Assembly (NCBI GenBank): GCA_040512755.1
Contig: JBEVEP010000046.1
Coordinates: forward strand, 1-15,232
DNA from: JBEVEP01 sp040512755
GTDB taxonomy: Bacteria > Pseudomonadota > Alphaproteobacteria > Rhizobiales > Rhizobiaceae
Direction: 5' to 3'
Length of the DNA stretch: 15,232 nucleotides
Shown here: positions 13,948 through 15,232 of the stretch, in pieces
How the letters are laid out: each line of letters starts with the position of its first letter
Position numbering within the stretch: position 1 is the stretch's first letter
The notes under the pieces: generated by a model
Seen by the model: the letters and a program-made list of their open reading frames with translations, nothing else
The model's database searches: none
What the model was told of the DNA's origin: nothing
Program-made: the position numbers and the translations under genes

Positions 13948-15231
13948 TCACCACCCGGCGAAGCCGGCTAGCGACACCGGATCGACGCGGCCGGCCGAGA
14001 CGTCGTCCAGAGCGCGGTCGAGCAGCGCCACGCCGAGCGAGGCCTCGTCTCGCGTGAGGGTCAGTGGAGGCGTGAACTCCAACACGTTGGAGTGGACTCC
14101 GACATAGTAGAGTACGAGCCCATGTTCGTAAGCGCGGAAAACCACCTGCGCAGCCTCCATCTGAGCCGGGGCTCGGTCCCTTCCGAGGGCCGCAAGCTCC
14201 ACCCCGATCGCCAGGCCGCGACCGCGCACGTCGCCGATCAGCTTGTACTTGTCTTTTAGGCCCTGCAACTCCGCCATTAGATGGGCGCCAACCTCAGCGG
14301 CGCCGGCGACGAGATCGTCGCGCCGGATTGTGTCGAGAACGGCCGAGCCAGCGGCGGCCGACACTGGGTTGCCATGGACGGTCTGGAACGAGAAGGCCGC
14401 AGCGTGGTTCATCACGCTTTCCGGTCCAACGGCTGCCGACAGCGGGAGACCACCGCCCACGCCCTTGCCAAACACAACGATGTCGGGTTCGATCCCGAGA
14501 TGCTCGAAGGCGTGGAGGCACCCGGTGCGGCCGAGCCCAACTTTCACTTCGTCCGAAACCATCAGGATGCCGTGACGGCGGCAATGGGCCTCCACATTCC
14601 GGAAGTAGCCTTCGGGCGGCACGACCATGCCGCCATCGGATTGGATCGGTTCCAAGAAGAACGCTGCGACCTCGTTGGGCGGCACGCTCCCTGCGAAAAG
14701 CGCCTCGAGCTCGGCAAGAGCTTGTGCTTCGGCCGCCTCGGCGCCGCCGTCGCGATAGGCGTTGGGATAACGTACGAGCGTCAGGCCGGGGGCCTTGGGC
14801 ACGCCTTGCTGGACGGGATGCCCCGAAATCGCCATCGAGCCGCACGTTCCACCGTGATAGGCGCCGTGAAAGGCGAGGATGCGCGGGCGCCCCGTCGCGG
14901 CTACGACCGCACGCGCCACGGTCTCGTTGGCGTCCGAGCCGGAATGGCCGAGCCAGACGCGGCCCCGCGCACGCTCTGGCACAATGGCGAGCAGCCGCTC
15001 AGCGAGCTCGACGGCGGGTAAGTTGGCCGAGGAAAGGTAGCTAGCGCCGGCCTGGCTGGAAAGCGCCCGGTCGACGGCGGTTCGTACGGCTGGGTGGGCA
15101 TGGCCAAGAGAGACCGCCCCCCAGGAGGCGGAGAAGTCGAGCAGCCGCCGTCCGTCGTCACCGATGAGGAAGGCACCTTCCCCACCGGTTACCGCCAGCG
15201 GGAAGGAGCGCAGGAAGGACATCCGCGACAA
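13948..15231 (-). CDS. class-III PLP aminotransferase, probably 5'-truncated by window edge
   Basis: At least 427 residues match the class-III (acetylornithine/GABA/omega-amino acid) aminotransferases. The PLP phosphate loop is HSGSDAN (96-102), followed by FHGAYHGGT (121-129), LEPIQSDGG (193-201), the cofactor-contact segment SDEVKVGLGRTG (226-237), and the Schiff-base lysine Lys256 in FGKGVGGGLP. The usual DEVQ glutamine is replaced by lysine (Lys230). The frame is open to the last base of the window, where only a TTG two codons before an ATG is available. Homologues have about 10-30 more residues before the first conserved strand, so the true start may lie outside. The amino donor cannot be assigned from sequence. 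Confidence 0.9.
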   Translation of the reverse strand: MSRMSFLRSFPLAVTGGEGAFLIGDDGRRLLDFSASWGAVSLGHAHPAVRTAVDRALSSQAGASYLSSANLPAVELAERLLAIVPERARGRVWLGHSGSDANETVARAVVAATGRPRILAFHGAYHGGTCGSMAISGHPVQQGVPKAPGLTLVRYPNAYRDGGAEAAEAQALAELEALFAGSVPPNEVAAFFLEPIQSDGGMVVPPEGYFRNVEAHCRRHGILMVSDEVKVGLGRTGCLHAFEHLGIEPDIVVFGKGVGGGLPLSAAVGPESVMNHAAAFSFQTVHGNPVSAAAGSAVLDTIRRDDLVAGAAEVGAHLMAELQGLKDKYKLIGDVRGRGLAIGVELAALGRDRAPAQMEAAQVVFRAYEHGLVLYYVGVHSNVLEFTPPLTLTRDEASLGVALLDRALDDVSAGRVDPVSLAGFAGW

Positions 15232-15232
15232 T

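Noticed and set aside
1..15232. CRISPR array, rRNA, intact tRNA, complete insertion sequence
   Set aside because: No regularly spaced repeats, no rRNA-like sequence, no complete tRNA fold and no transposase gene were seen on reading the window.

Overview
The window looks like accessory or niche-adaptation DNA of a Rhizobiales alphaproteobacterium (Mesorhizobium/Phyllobacteriaceae-like). The evidence is GC-rich coding sequence, a rhizobial-style dodecin, two ABC sugar-import operons of the kind rhizobia carry in large numbers, and ATGA or longer overlaps inside operons. The assignment rests on protein style, not on a search.

Left end (1-1410): a dodecin gene, followed by about 900 bases with no intact gene. 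This stretch holds the 3' part of a tRNA-Lys(CUU) gene (anticodon loop to CCA) without its 5' half, then three copies of a TTGGGTC heptamer, then a SoxR fragment that keeps the [2Fe-2S] cysteine motif but has lost the DNA-binding domain. Together these look like the scarred edge of an integrated element.

Centre (1411-8035): a compact N-acetylglucosamine-conjugate uptake and cleavage locus. A leftward pair (GntR/UTRA repressor, SIS-domain protein) diverges from a rightward operon: family-1 solute-binding protein, two MalF/MalG-type permeases, a GH84 beta-N-acetylglucosaminidase (O-GlcNAcase family) without a signal peptide, and a GNAT acetyltransferase overlapping the GH84 gene by 11 bases. 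The last two proteins correspond to the two ends of animal O-GlcNAcase, which joins a GH84 domain and an acetyltransferase-like domain in one chain. No ATPase gene is present in the operon. A 16-base inverted motif pair brackets the rightward promoter region and is the best candidate for the GntR operator. The inferred scheme is import of a GlcNAc-bearing glycoside or glycopeptide, hydrolysis in the cytoplasm, then a GNAT step of unknown substrate.

Right half (8239-12556): a putative TIM-barrel glycoside-hydrolase-like protein faces a leftward ribose-type (CUT2) ABC operon made of a single-domain ATPase, a permease, and a substrate-binding protein with a twin-arginine/lipobox-like leader. A long imperfect palindrome lies just upstream of the ATPase gene.

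Right end (13027-15232): a SAM-dependent methyltransferase, and a class-III PLP aminotransferase whose 5' end probably runs off the window.
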